The notes beneath the pieces are model-generated. The model saw only the letters and a list, made by a program, of their open reading frames with translations, was not told where the DNA came from and did no database searches. The translations under genes were made by a program, and so were the position numbers. Shown here in pieces: positions 46,484-56,019 of a stretch of DNA of 64,000 nucleotides. Source of the DNA: Christensenella massiliensis (lineage in GTDB: Bacteria > Bacillota > Clostridia > Christensenellales > Christensenellaceae); the NCBI GenBank assembly GCA_900155415.1, contig LT700187.1:2046001-2110000 (forward strand). Reading direction: 5' to 3'. Each line of letters begins with the position of its first letter. Position 1 is the first letter of the stretch.

Positions 46484-48226
46484 ATGGTATCATTGACGAT
46501 AGATGGCGTAAGAGTAGAAGTTCCGGAAAATTCTACCGTGCTTGACGCCGCAAGAAAAGCAAACATCGATATTCCGACTCTCTGCTTTCTGAAAGGGGTC
46601 AACGCGATTGGCGCATGCCGTATTTGCTTGGTGGAAGTAAAAAACAACCCGGCATTGCAGGCAGCCTGTGTTCTTCCGGTCGCAGAGGGAATGGAAGTAT
46701 TTACAAAAACGGAAAAAGTGCTGAAGGCGCGTAAGGTGAGCCTTGATCTTCTGCTTTCCAATCACGACCGGGAATGCCTTACCTGTGTGCGCAACCGGAA
46801 CTGCGAGCTGCAGACTCTGGCGGAAGAATTTGGTATCCGCAATATTCAGTACGAGGGTGAGAAAATACATAAAGATATTGATGATAAATCGGTATCTGTT
46901 GTGCGCAATCCCAACAAGTGCGTATTGTGCAAACGCTGTATTGCAGCCTGCGAGAAAATACAGACGGTAGGTGTCATAGGTTCTACGAACCGCGGCTTTA
47001 GAACGATGGTAGAGCCGGTATGGGGGAAATCTCTGGTCGACGTACCGTGCATCAACTGCGGCCAATGTATCGTATCCTGCCCGGTCGGAGCACTTTCTGA
47101 AAAAAGCGAGATCGATCAGGTGTGGGCCGCTTTGCACAATCCGAATATGCATGTGGTCGTGCAGCCTGCTCCGGCTGTGCGTGTAGCTCTGGGAGAAGAA
47201 TTTGGTATGCCAATGGGCACCCGCGTGACGGGAAAGCTTGCAGCGGCGCTTCGCAGAATGGGCTTCGATAAAGTATTCGATACGGATTTCGGTGCAGACC
47301 TGACCATTATGGAGGAGGGGTATGAGTTCATTAACCGTGTGAAAAACGGTGGGAAGCTCCCGATGATTACCTCCTGTTCTCCGGGATGGATCAAATTCGC
47401 AGAATATTTCTTCCCGGATATGCTCGACAACCTTTCCAGCTGTAAATCTCCGCATCAGATGCTCGGTGCAATCATAAAATCTTATTATGCACAGGAAAAC
47501 GGTATCGATCCGGCAAAGATCTTTACGGTATCCGTCATGCCGTGCACTGCTAAAAAATATGAGAAAGACCGGGCGGGAGAAGATGCCACCGGGTATCCCG
47601 ATGTAGACGCGGTTCTTACTACGCGTGAAATGGCGCAGATGATCAAGGAAGCCGGAATCGATTTTGTTAATCTTCCCGATGAAGATTTTGATCCTGTTCT
47701 TGGTACGTCTACAGGTGCCGGCGTTATTTTCGGTGCGACGGGCGGCGTTATGGAAGCGGCTCTCCGTACCGTTGCCGAAGTTCTCACCGGACAACAGCTT
47801 GAGAGTATTGATTTCTGTGATGTACGTGGGATCGCAGGTATCAAGGAGGCGGAAATCATGGTCGGCGATATGCCGGTAAAGGTAGCCGTTGCAAGCGGAA
47901 CGGGTAATGCGAGAAAGCTTCTTGAAGCGGTGCGTGCAGGCGAAAAAGAGTATCACTTTATAGAGATCATGGCCTGCCCGGGCGGCTGTGTCAACGGCGG
48001 CGGGCAGCCTATCGTTTCGGCACGCGTTAAGAATGTTCTCGATCCGCGCGTCGTACGTGCGAAAGGGCTATATGATGAGGACTGCGACAAGCAGCTGCGG
48101 AAATCTCATGAGAATCCGGATATTCAGAAATTGTATCAGGATTTCCTCGGAGAGCCGAACGGACATAAGGCGCATGAGCTGCTGCATACATTCTATGAAG
48201 CGAAGCCTAAATATAGGGAACAATAA
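46484..48226 (+). CDS. hydA: [FeFe]-hydrogenase catalytic subunit HydA
   Basis: The 580-residue enzyme has an N-terminal [2Fe-2S] domain (about 1-75), the His-Cys cluster site HDRECLTCVRNRNCELQ, and two [4Fe-4S] sites (CVLCKRCIAAC, CINCGQCIVSC). The H-cluster domain shows TSCSPGWIKF, MPCTAKKYE and MACPGGCVNGGGQP, and a small-subunit-like tail follows (about 510-575). The usual proton-path Cys of TSCCP is Ser here. It forms the HydABC enzyme with the two other subunits and would make or use H2 in the cytoplasm. A terminator follows. Confidence 0.96.
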   Translation: MVSLTIDGVRVEVPENSTVLDAARKANIDIPTLCFLKGVNAIGACRICLVEVKNNPALQAACVLPVAEGMEVFTKTEKVLKARKVSLDLLLSNHDRECLTCVRNRNCELQTLAEEFGIRNIQYEGEKIHKDIDDKSVSVVRNPNKCVLCKRCIAACEKIQTVGVIGSTNRGFRTMVEPVWGKSLVDVPCINCGQCIVSCPVGALSEKSEIDQVWAALHNPNMHVVVQPAPAVRVALGEEFGMPMGTRVTGKLAAALRRMGFDKVFDTDFGADLTIMEEGYEFINRVKNGGKLPMITSCSPGWIKFAEYFFPDMLDNLSSCKSPHQMLGAIIKSYYAQENGIDPAKIFTVSVMPCTAKKYEKDRAGEDATGYPDVDAVLTTREMAQMIKEAGIDFVNLPDEDFDPVLGTSTGAGVIFGATGGVMEAALRTVAEVLTGQQLESIDFCDVRGIAGIKEAEIMVGDMPVKVAVASGTGNARKLLEAVRAGEKEYHFIEIMACPGGCVNGGGQPIVSARVKNVLDPRVVRAKGLYDEDCDKQLRKSHENPDIQKLYQDFLGEPNGHKAHELLHTFYEAKPKYREQ

Positions 48227-48244
48227 CTAAAAAACGGACAGCAA

Positions 48245-48275
48245 AAACGCCCGGTATTTTCCGGGCGTTTCGTTT
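48245..48275 (+). terminator. terminator after hydA
   Basis: A 10-bp perfect stem, AAACGCCCGG with CCGGGCGTTT, followed by CGTTTATT. Confidence 0.85.
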
Positions 48276-48374
48276 ATTCGAACAGATTTTAACAGAAATT
48301 TAAAGGATTTAACGTTTTATACGTGTAATATTATAGTATAAAATATGCAGAGGATTCGGTTAAGGGAGGCATAA

Positions 48375-50135
48375 ATGCCGTTTTTTCCAGAAGAATGGAT
48401 TCAAGATCTGCTGTCTAAGGTCGATCTTGTCGATTTGATCAGCGGATATGTTACATTACAAAATAAAAGTGGGCGTTGGTGGGCGTGCTGCCCGTTTCAT
48501 AACGAGAAAACGCCCAGTTTTTCTGTAAATCCGGAAAAGGGCTTTTATCATTGCTTCGGGTGTGGAAAAGGAGGAAACGCGATCCAGTTTGTTATGGAAC
48601 AAGAAAAAATGACGTTTCCTGAGGCATGTCAGTATTTAGCGGAAAGGGTCAAGCTTCCGCTCCCGGAAAACAGCGACGATACCGGATATGAAAAACGTAA
48701 GCAGCAGCGGAAGCGGATTCTGGAAATGAATAAAATAGCCGCACGGTATTTTCATCAAAATTTATATTCGCCGGATGGAAAACAAGCGCTGGATTATTTG
48801 CAGGGCAGAGGGATAACCGAGAGGACCATCAAAACTTTCGGAATGGGCTTTGCACGAAACGGTTGGGATCATTTGATGAATTTGCTTGCGGAAAACGGAT
48901 ATACCAAACAGGAAATGCAGGCAGCCGGGCTCATTAAACTAACGGACGGGAAAAGCTATGATATGTTCCGTAACCGCGCCATGATCCCGATTATCAATGC
49001 GTTTGGGGATATCATTGGTTTTGGCGGGCGCGTGATGGATGACGGCATGCCCAAATATCTGAATTCGCCTGAAACGGCGGTATTCAACAAAAGCCGCAAT
49101 TTATATAATTTAAATCTGATCCGGCGGCAAAAAAATCTTTCTCATTTAATATTGGTAGAAGGATATATGGACGTGATTGCGCTTTTTTCCTATGGAATAC
49201 CGGAATGTGTCGCAACGCTCGGAACAGCACTCACACAGGACCAAGCCCGGCTTATCAAGCGGTATACGAACCATGTATATATTTCCTATGATGGAGACGG
49301 AGCAGGGCAAAAAGCGACGCTGCGCGCGCTTGGCATATTGACGCAAGAGGGGATAGAACCGCGGGTCGTTGTGATACCGGACGGGCAAGATCCGGATGAA
49401 TACTTGAGAAAGCAGGGACGGAACGGTTATATTCAGCTGATGAAAACGTCCTTGCCCGAGATGGATTACCGTTTTCGGAATGTAGAGGCAAAATATGATC
49501 TTTCCGATGGGTATCAAAAAGAAAAATTTGCACAGGAATGTGCAGGGATATTGAAAAGTGTGGACAGCGCGGTCACGAAAGAAAAATATGCGCGCAAACT
49601 GTCAGAAATAACAGGCTTTTCTCAGGCTTCTATTCTCCAAGATGCCGGCGGTACCCAAAAGGAGGTGCCAAAATGGATACCTCCGAAAGCGGAAACAGGT
49701 GAAAGAACGGCTGAGGAGAAAGCAGAAGTTTGCCTTGTCCGCAGGTTATATGCAGATCCGCAGTTTGCGTTGAAGCTGGATGGAAAGCTTTCAGAAGAAG
49801 ATTTTCAGAAGCCGGCGAACAAAAAAATATTTTCTTATATTATGGGGAAAGCAAAAAAAGGGATTTTTACTGCAAACAGCGAATTATTATCCGTACTGAA
49901 TGAGGAGGAAGGGGTCTATCTTAGGAAAATATTGAGCGCTGAAGATGCACAGGAGCAGACAGACGAGTTTATGAAGGGATGTGTAAAGCAGCTGCGGATT
50001 AGTAGATTGGTGCGTCAGCGAAAATCACTTCTCGCAGCATGCGGAACTGAGACACAGCCTGAAAGGAAGCGCGACATACTTCAAAGGATAGACGAATTGG
50101 GAAAAGAGCTCCATAAGCTTAAAAATAGTTTTTAA
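48375..50135 (+). CDS. dnaG: DNA primase
   Basis: The 586-residue primase has the CHC2 zinc finger CCPFHNEKTPSFSVNPEKG with HCFGCGKGG (about 38-65). The TOPRIM core follows with RAMIPIINAFGDIIGFGGR, LILVEGYMDVIAL and SYDGDGAGQKATLRA. A C-terminal helicase-binding region (about 440-586) follows. The ATG follows AAGGGAGG. It forms the classic macromolecular-synthesis pair with rpoD, 26 bases downstream. Confidence 0.96.
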   Translation: MPFFPEEWIQDLLSKVDLVDLISGYVTLQNKSGRWWACCPFHNEKTPSFSVNPEKGFYHCFGCGKGGNAIQFVMEQEKMTFPEACQYLAERVKLPLPENSDDTGYEKRKQQRKRILEMNKIAARYFHQNLYSPDGKQALDYLQGRGITERTIKTFGMGFARNGWDHLMNLLAENGYTKQEMQAAGLIKLTDGKSYDMFRNRAMIPIINAFGDIIGFGGRVMDDGMPKYLNSPETAVFNKSRNLYNLNLIRRQKNLSHLILVEGYMDVIALFSYGIPECVATLGTALTQDQARLIKRYTNHVYISYDGDGAGQKATLRALGILTQEGIEPRVVVIPDGQDPDEYLRKQGRNGYIQLMKTSLPEMDYRFRNVEAKYDLSDGYQKEKFAQECAGILKSVDSAVTKEKYARKLSEITGFSQASILQDAGGTQKEVPKWIPPKAETGERTAEEKAEVCLVRRLYADPQFALKLDGKLSEEDFQKPANKKIFSYIMGKAKKGIFTANSELLSVLNEEEGVYLRKILSAEDAQEQTDEFMKGCVKQLRISRLVRQRKSLLAACGTETQPERKRDILQRIDELGKELHKLKNSF

Positions 50136-50161
50136 TATTTTAATATAGTAGGTGAAATTTA

Positions 50162-51334
50162 TTGACAGAGAAAAATGAAAAATTACAGAAAGAATTAAAC
50201 GATGTTTCCATTGAAGCCGCAGCTGCGGTAAAGCAAGACAGCACGGCAGAAAGAAAAGGACAGCAAAAACTGTCAGATGAGCGAATTATAAAAATCGTTG
50301 AGATTGGAAAAGCAAAAGGCGTCTTGAAATATGCGGAGATAGCAGAATATATAGATGATGCCCATGCTGCTCCCGAGCAGATCGATAAGCTGTATGAAGC
50401 GCTGGAAGAACAGAATATTGACGTTCTTGATGACGAGATCGAAAAAGAAGTACCCAAAATCGAGGAGGAAACGGTCGATTTTGAGTTGTCTATGCCGGAA
50501 AATATTAATATCGACGATCCGGTTCGCATGTATTTGAAAGAGATCGGGAAAGTTCCATTGCTGTCCGCTAACGAGGAAGTTGAACTGGCAAAGCGGATGG
50601 GAGAAGGAGATCAGGAAGCCAAACGGAAATTAGCAGAAGCAAATCTGCGTCTTGTCGTCAGCATAGCCAAACGTTATGTGGGCCGTGGAATGCTTTTCTT
50701 GGACCTTATTCAGGAGGGAAATCTGGGGCTTATTAAGGCTGTTGAGAAATTTGACTATCAAAAGGGCTATAAATTCAGCACATATGCCACATGGTGGATA
50801 CGTCAGGCGATTACACGGGCGATTGCCGATCAGGCACGGACGATTCGTATTCCTGTCCACATGGTAGAAACGATCAACAAATTGATTCGCGTATCACGCC
50901 AGTTGCTGCAGCAGTATGGGCGGGATCCGTTGCCGGAAGAGCTGGCAAAAGAAATGGATATCCCAGAGGAAAAGGTGCGGGAGATATTGAAGATCGCGCA
51001 GGAGCCCGTATCGCTGGAAACACCGATTGGTGAAGAAGAGGATAGTCATCTGGGTGATTTTATCCCGGATGATGATGCGCCAGCTCCGGCAGAAGCAGCA
51101 GCCTTTACGTTACTCAAAGAACAGTTGATGGACGTGTTGGATACGCTGACACCACGCGAAGAAAAAGTATTGAAGCTGCGGTTCGGTCTCGAGGATGGCC
51201 GTGCACGGACGTTGGAAGAGGTTGGCAAGGAATTTCAGGTAACGCGCGAGCGGATCAGGCAGATCGAGGCAAAGGCACTTCGCAAGCTGCGGCACCCATC
51301 GAGGTCAAAAAAACTGAGGGATTTTCTGGAATGA
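50162..51334 (+). CDS. rpoD: primary sigma factor (sigma-70/SigA)
   Basis: The 390-residue sigma factor has a short acidic region 1.1 (to about 110) and region 1.2 ([21 protein letters not shown]). Region 2 reads [20 protein letters not shown] then [20 protein letters not shown], and region 3 follows. The region 4.2 helix-turn-helix is [21 protein letters not shown]. The start is TTG after GTAGGTGA. It is the housekeeping sigma that should use the -35/-10 promoters listed here. Confidence 0.97.
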   Translation: MTEKNEKLQKELNDVSIEAAAAVKQDSTAERKGQQKLSDERIIKIVEIGKAKGVLKYAEIAEYIDDAHAAPEQIDKLYEALEEQNIDVLDDEIEKEVPKIEEETVDFELSMPENINIDDPVRMYLKEIGKVPLLSANEEVELAKRMGEGDQEAKRKLAEANLRLVVSIAKRYVGRGMLFLDLIQEGNLGLIKAVEKFDYQKGYKFSTYATWWIRQAITRAIADQARTIRIPVHMVETINKLIRVSRQLLQQYGRDPLPEELAKEMDIPEEKVREILKIAQEPVSLETPIGEEEDSHLGDFIPDDDAPAPAEAAAFTLLKEQLMDVLDTLTPREEKVLKLRFGLEDGRARTLEEVGKEFQVTRERIRQIEAKALRKLRHPSRSKKLRDFLE

Positions 51335-51402
51335 GGATATTACTTGTTGCCGGTTCTTGCGGGCGCTATGCTTCATTATTCCAAAAGTCCGGAAAACGAT
51401 CG

Positions 51403-51444
51403 AAGAGTGCTTGTTTGCTGATAGGCAGATAAGCACTCTTTTTT
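51403..51444 (+). terminator. terminator after rpoD
   Basis: A stem, AAGAGTGCTT with AAGCACTCTT, extended inside by TTTGC/GCAGA, followed by six T. Confidence 0.85.
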
Positions 51445-51462
51445 GATGCGCAAAAAGAGTGG

Positions 51463-51480
51463 TGCGAAAAACGTTTTCAT
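51463..51480. promoter_or_regulatory. LacI/CcpA-like operator, upstream copy
   Basis: GAAAAACGTTTTCA contains the palindrome AAAACGTTTT centred on CG, close to but not a full cre site. A related palindrome lies at 51889-51898, beyond the importer promoter. Confidence 0.35.
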
Positions 51481-51642
51481 ATCAAAAAGGATTAAAAATA
51501 AGATGAACATTCGAAAACGGTCCGAGAGTGAAAGCGGATAAATGATTTTTAACTTGATTTTTTATTCATAAGCTCATACAGCTTGCGCAATGAGAATAAA
51601 CACCCCCATATGATTATCGAATGTAATTTTTTTAAAAAACGC

Positions 51643-51671
51643 TTGACTATTGTAATTCGATTTGTTATATT
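51643..51671 (+). promoter_or_regulatory. promoter of the ABC importer operon
   Basis: TTGACT, 17 bases, TATATT, about 270 bases before the first gene. Region 51481-51642 holds no gene that I can see. Confidence 0.75.
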
Positions 51672-51831
51672 ATCATTGTACTAAATACATATAATATTTT
51701 AAAGAGATATCCACTAAGTGTTAAAATGAAGAAAAATATTTTGATATAAATAGTTTAAAATATTTGCGTTGAAATTACCGGAGAGTGGTAAATTGTTTAC
51801 ACCTTGATAACCACTATTATATCGTGCCTTT

Positions 51832-51857
51832 ATGCGCTCAAAAGAGCGCATTTTTTT
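51832..51857 (+). terminator. terminator within the ABC importer leader
   Basis: An 8-bp perfect stem, ATGCGCTC-AAAA-GAGCGCAT, plus six T. It sits between the promoter and the first gene, so read-through must be regulated or partial. Upstream, AGTGGT (51784-51789) can pair with ACCACT (about 51810-51815). Confidence 0.8.
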
Positions 51858-51885
51858 ATGGTTAAAATTCTGTAGTTTTTTTAAC

Positions 51886-51900
51886 AGGAAAACGTTTTTA
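51886..51900. promoter_or_regulatory. LacI/CcpA-like operator, downstream copy
   Basis: GGAAAACGTTTTTA with the palindrome AAAACGTTTT (51889-51898), between the leader terminator and the importer start. It would act as a roadblock if bound. Confidence 0.35.
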
Positions 51901-51944
51901 TTTATAAATAATACTGTTGAAGAAAAGATAAGGAGGAGAAGAAA

Positions 51945-53423
51945 TTGCCGGAAAAAGCACTTGAGATGAAAAATATATCAAAAAGCTTTATGGGTGTGCA
52001 TGCGCTGCGAGATGTATCTTTCAATGCATACCGGGGTAAGGTCAATGTGCTGATAGGTGAAAATGGAGCCGGTAAGTCAACGTTGATGAAAGTTTTATCG
52101 GGAGCGCATACTATGGATTCCGGTGAGATATATATCGACGGTAAACTTGTCGACATCAAAGATCCTACGTCGGCTATGGAAAGCGGCGTAGCAATGATCT
52201 ATCAGGAACTTAATCTTTGCTCCGATATGACGGCGAAAGACAATGTTTTTCTGGGAAGAGAAAAAGTCAACGGTCTTTTGGTAGACGAAAAAGAATGTGA
52301 AAGAAAAACCTTGGAGCTTATAAAAGAGTATGAGATGGGCTTTCATCCCAACGATAAAGTTGGAGATCTGCCGCTTGCAAAACAGCAGATGCTGGAAATC
52401 GTAAAAGCTATTTCCAAAGACGCAAAGATCGTTGTAATGGATGAACCTACATCTTCCCTTACTGTAGACGAGGTCGAGCACTTATTCAGGATCATAAAAA
52501 AACTTAACGCAAACGACGTCACTATTATATATATTTCCCATCGCATGGAGGAGCTCTTTGAAATAGGCGACTATATCACCGTCATGAGAGACGGAGAATT
52601 AGTAGGAGAATGGCCCATAGAAGAGGTAACGAAAGATTCACTCGTTGCTTCTATGGTAGGACGTGAAATAAAAGATATATTCCCAAAACAGCAGGTGCCG
52701 ATAGGCAGTACTGTACTTGAAGTCAAGAATCTCACGAAGGAAGGCGTTTTCAGGGATGTAAGCTTTTCTGTAAAAAGCGGAGAGATATTGGGAATGTCGG
52801 GTCTTGTGGGCGCAGGCAGAACAGAGGTATGCATGTCGATTTTCGGTGCGTTGAGCAGAGACGGCGGGGACGTTTATCTGAAAGGAGAAAGGGTCGATAT
52901 CAAGTCTCCTGCGGATGCCATGAAGAAAAAAATAGCTTACCTCTCGGAAGACAGAAAGCTTATGGGGATCAGCCTTATGAATACAATAAGAGATAACATA
53001 AGTCTTTCGAATATGGAACAGGTCTCGAAAAACGGTTTTATGGTAAAAGCGAAAGAGGAAGAGTTGAGCAATAATGCAGTAAAAATGCTTAGCATCAAAA
53101 CTCCCTCTATCTATCAGCTTGTTGGTAATCTTTCAGGCGGCAACCAACAGAAGGTCGCTTTGGCTAAATGGATCGAAAGAGATATTGATGTTTTGATACT
53201 CGACGAACCTACCAGAGGCGTGGATGTAGGAGCAAAACAGGAAATACATTCACTCATAGGCGAGATAGCAAAACAGGGTATCGCCATTATATTGATATCC
53301 TCAGAGCTTCCGGAGATACTGGGTATGTCGGACAGAATAATCGTTATGCACGAAGGTGAAGTAAAAGCCGAAATAAATGCCGAGGAAGCCACTCAGGAAT
53401 CCATTATGTCTTATTCTGTATAA
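51945..53423 (+). CDS. sugar ABC transporter ATP-binding protein (RbsA/MglA type)
   Basis: The 492-residue protein has two fused ABC domains. The first has GENGAGKSTLMKVLSG, a signature-like LPLAKQQMLEIVKA and VVMDEPTSSL; the second has GLVGAGRTEVCMSIFG (degenerate Walker A), LSGGNQQKVALAKW and LILDEPTRGVD. This is the RbsA layout, driving import of a monosaccharide or related small molecule. The start is TTG after AAGGAGGAG. It leads the permease and binding-protein genes. Confidence 0.92.
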   Translation: MPEKALEMKNISKSFMGVHALRDVSFNAYRGKVNVLIGENGAGKSTLMKVLSGAHTMDSGEIYIDGKLVDIKDPTSAMESGVAMIYQELNLCSDMTAKDNVFLGREKVNGLLVDEKECERKTLELIKEYEMGFHPNDKVGDLPLAKQQMLEIVKAISKDAKIVVMDEPTSSLTVDEVEHLFRIIKKLNANDVTIIYISHRMEELFEIGDYITVMRDGELVGEWPIEEVTKDSLVASMVGREIKDIFPKQQVPIGSTVLEVKNLTKEGVFRDVSFSVKSGEILGMSGLVGAGRTEVCMSIFGALSRDGGDVYLKGERVDIKSPADAMKKKIAYLSEDRKLMGISLMNTIRDNISLSNMEQVSKNGFMVKAKEEELSNNAVKMLSIKTPSIYQLVGNLSGGNQQKVALAKWIERDIDVLILDEPTRGVDVGAKQEIHSLIGEIAKQGIAIILISSELPEILGMSDRIIVMHEGEVKAEINAEEATQESIMSYSV

Positions 53424-53441
53424 AAATTGGAGGAGTTAAAA

Positions 53442-54413
53442 ATGGAAGAGAGATCGTTAAACAATGTTTCGTTCAGCGCAAAGCTGAAACGATTCCCCCA
53501 GCTTACTATATTGATTGCATTCATTGCGCTGTTTTTAGTTTTTGCGTTCGCAACAGATACGTTCCTGACACCCGGAAATATGATGAATGTTTTCAGACAG
53601 GCAGCACCAAATCTGATCGTTGCAATCGGTATGACATTTGTACTCATTTTGGGTGAGATAGACCTTTCGGTTGGATCGGTAGCTTGTATGTCCGGTATAC
53701 TCGCGGGCGGATTCATGGTCAATCAGGGTATGCCTTGGGTGCTTGGCATGGTATGCGGTATCGCCCTTGGAACGCTTATGGGCTTTATCAATGGTATTCT
53801 TGTCGCAAAGGTAAAAATGCCTTCCTTTATAGCAACGCTTGCGATGATGAGTACCGCGCGCGGTATCGCTCTTGTATATACAGGCGGTTATCCTGTATCG
53901 GGAATCCCGGATGAAGCTCTTAATATCGGCCGCGGATATGTTGGAGAGCTTCCGATCCCTGTGATCATAATGCTTGTCATCGTAGTTTTAGCATGGATAC
54001 TTCTCTCAAGGACAAAATTCGGAAGATATGTTTATGCAACGGGCAGCAATTCCGAATGTGCAAGACTTTCCGGCGTTAAAATCGGAACGATCAAAATATT
54101 GGTGTTCACCCTTTGCGGACTGTTTGCTTCTATAACAGGCTTTGTTATGGCGATGCGACTCGGTTCCGGGCAGCCTACTATGGCGGACGGCCTTGAGATG
54201 GACGCTATCACAATGGCGGTCCTCGGCGGCACAAGCCTTTCGGGCGGCAGAGGATTTATGCTTGGTACGATCATAGGCTGTATGTTTATGACAGTACTTT
54301 CAAATGGATTCAATATCATTGGAGTTTCTTCTTTCTGGCAGCAGGTACTCACAGGCATCATTCTTGTTGCAGCTGTATGCATGTATGGAAGAATGAATAA
54401 AGGTAAAGTATGA
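53442..54413 (+). CDS. sugar ABC transporter permease (RbsC type)
   Basis: The 323-residue membrane protein has eight to ten helices. It has the family stretches GMTFVLILGEIDLSVGSVACMSGILAG, GFINGILVAKVKMPSFIATLAMM and TMAVLGGTSLSGGRGFMLGTIIGC. The ATG at 53442 follows TTGGAGGAG; an earlier in-frame TTG overlaps that site. It forms the channel for the ATPase above. Confidence 0.93.
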   Translation: MEERSLNNVSFSAKLKRFPQLTILIAFIALFLVFAFATDTFLTPGNMMNVFRQAAPNLIVAIGMTFVLILGEIDLSVGSVACMSGILAGGFMVNQGMPWVLGMVCGIALGTLMGFINGILVAKVKMPSFIATLAMMSTARGIALVYTGGYPVSGIPDEALNIGRGYVGELPIPVIIMLVIVVLAWILLSRTKFGRYVYATGSNSECARLSGVKIGTIKILVFTLCGLFASITGFVMAMRLGSGQPTMADGLEMDAITMAVLGGTSLSGGRGFMLGTIIGCMFMTVLSNGFNIIGVSSFWQQVLTGIILVAAVCMYGRMNKGKV

Positions 54414-54467
54414 GAGACTTAAGTTTGGCAATCTGCCAATAAACAATATAAATTTCAGGAGGAAAGC

Positions 54468-55544
54468 ATGAAAAAATTATTGGTACTAGTACTTGTTGTT
54501 GCAATGGTAGCGGCCATGTTTGTCGGATGCTCTTCTGCTCCGGCAGAAGATGCGGCGACTGAGAGCAGCGCGGCGGCAGAGGAAAGCGCAGCAACCGGGG
54601 AAACGGCCGGCGACGGCGCTGCAGCAGACGGTGACATAACCATAGGTGTTACGCTGATGGATTATCAGTTTGCATTCTATCAGGATATGCTTGCCATGAT
54701 GAAAAAGACGGCTGATGAGCTTGGGGTTACTATCGTAGACGTTGACGGTGCAGGAGATGTTCAGACACAGCTTACGGCAGTTGAAGACCTCATTTATGCA
54801 AAGGATGTTGATGCCATCGTGATGTGTCCTGTTGATACGGAAGCGATCAGTACAGCTACGCTTGAGTGCAATGAAAACAATATTCCGGTCGTAACGGTTG
54901 ACGTTAGATCGGCTGACGGGGACGTCGTGTCACATGTCGCTTCGGATAACTATCAGATCGGTGTAGAGGCTGCTAAATATGCAGAACAGCTGCTCGAAGA
55001 AAAATATGGTGAAGTAAAAGGAACGGTCGCTTGTGTAGGCTATCCGCAGATTACGACGATCGCAGAAAGAGCAGACGGCTTCACAGAGTATTTCGCTGAT
55101 AATCCAAATGTTGAAGTGGTTGTTCAGGACCCGATTTCCCTTGACCCTGATACGGCACAAGGGGTTGGCGATGACCTGCTTCAAGCATATCCGGAAGGCT
55201 CGCTCGATATAATATTCGGCGCTAATGAAACGAATGCGGTTGGCGTTATATCTGCCGCTGAATCAGCAAACAGAACAGATATTGCAGTCATTGGCGTTGA
55301 TAACAGCCAGGTATTCCTCGATGCTCTCCAGACGGATACAAGCGTACTGGTCGCTACGATCGCACAGGCTCCAACTGAAATGGGCAAGATCGGTATCGAA
55401 ACGGCTGTCGCATATCTCAAAGGCGAGGATTATGAAGAAGAAGTCGGCACAGAGCTCACAGTCATAACGAGAGATTCAGTTGCAGACTATATTGCTTCTC
55501 AGGAAGAATTGCAGGAATCCATTTCATCCTACAAAGCAAGCTAA
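54468..55544 (+). CDS. sugar ABC transporter substrate-binding lipoprotein (RbsB type)
   Basis: The 358-residue lipoprotein has a KK-led signal ending in AMFVGCSS (lipobox, Cys 21), an Ala/Glu-rich linker to about residue 50, and a two-lobe periplasmic-binding fold. That fold includes GVTLMDYQFAFYQDMLAMMKK, DAIVMCPVDTEAIS, NIPVVTVDVRSADG, ANETNAVGVISAAE and IGVDNSQ. It should deliver a sugar or polyol; the ligand is not fixed by sequence. It is last in the operon, with a terminator following. Confidence 0.93.
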   Translation: MKKLLVLVLVVAMVAAMFVGCSSAPAEDAATESSAAAEESAATGETAGDGAAADGDITIGVTLMDYQFAFYQDMLAMMKKTADELGVTIVDVDGAGDVQTQLTAVEDLIYAKDVDAIVMCPVDTEAISTATLECNENNIPVVTVDVRSADGDVVSHVASDNYQIGVEAAKYAEQLLEEKYGEVKGTVACVGYPQITTIAERADGFTEYFADNPNVEVVVQDPISLDPDTAQGVGDDLLQAYPEGSLDIIFGANETNAVGVISAAESANRTDIAVIGVDNSQVFLDALQTDTSVLVATIAQAPTEMGKIGIETAVAYLKGEDYEEEVGTELTVITRDSVADYIASQEELQESISSYKAS

Positions 55545-55560
55545 TCGGCAAAACGAACGA

Positions 55561-55585
55561 AAGGGCAGGTTTACCTGCCCTTTTT
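55561..55585 (+). terminator. terminator after the ABC importer operon
   Basis: The stem AAGGGCAGG-TTTA-CCTGCCCTT with five T. Confidence 0.88.
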
Positions 55586-55747
55586 ATATGCCCGTTAAGC
55601 GGAAAGCGAAGTATAGCAGCGCGTTGTACAATAGACTCACTCTATGTATATGTACCGGCAGAAAAGTAAAAGGCATAAGCAGTAAGCGATGTTCCCATAA
55701 ATGGTATGATAAGGGCAAAAACAAAAGCATTCAGAAGGAAAAGAATA

Positions 55748-55776
55748 TTGTGATCGTCTTGCTGAAGTGATATACT
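55748..55776 (+). promoter_or_regulatory. promoter of the trmK operon
   Basis: TTGTGA, 17 bases, TATACT, with an extended -10 TGA just before it. Region 55586-55747 holds no convincing gene. Confidence 0.7.
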
Positions 55777-56019
55777 TGTAATGGAAAAAACGCGATGATA
55801 TTTGCAGGGAAGCACGGCTCTGCAGTTTTTCCAAAACGGAGTAAAATAGTTGAGAAATTTTGTGAATTAAAGCAAAAAATATTTTTAGTAAATGGCTGCG
55901 CTTATAGAAGCGCAGATTAAAAAACAGTTTTGCAGGACTGATAGGGATTTGAGACAGTTGAAACGTGTGGAAAAATGGAGGGAGCATAAAGGCGGCGCAA
56001 GGCCGCCTTTCATATCTGA
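55777..56019 (+). promoter_or_regulatory. structured leader of trmK
   Basis: A leader of about 240 bases with hairpins at 55896-55915 (CTGCGCTT-ATAG-AAGCGCAG) and 55988-56010 (AAAGGCGGC with GCCGCCTTT). The only good ribosome site, GGAGGGAG at about 55977-55984, lies before the second hairpin, so folding would bring it close to the ATG at 56020. No known riboswitch class is recognised. Confidence 0.45.

Noticed and set aside
46490-47956. 488-codon minus-strand ORF antisense to hydA
   Set aside because: It is a mirror of the codon pattern of a clear [FeFe]-hydrogenase gene, with no start context and no recognised domain.
51690-51830. Importer leader considered as a purine or glycine riboswitch
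   Set aside because: The conserved core sequences of those classes are absent.
55480-55770. 96-codon ORF overlapping the end of the substrate-binding gene
   Set aside because: It passes through the operon terminator, has no ribosome site, and its sequence is unlike a protein domain.
55896-55915. Perfect hairpin CTGCGCTT-ATAG-AAGCGCAG considered as a terminator
   Set aside because: No T run on either strand; kept only as part of the trmK leader.
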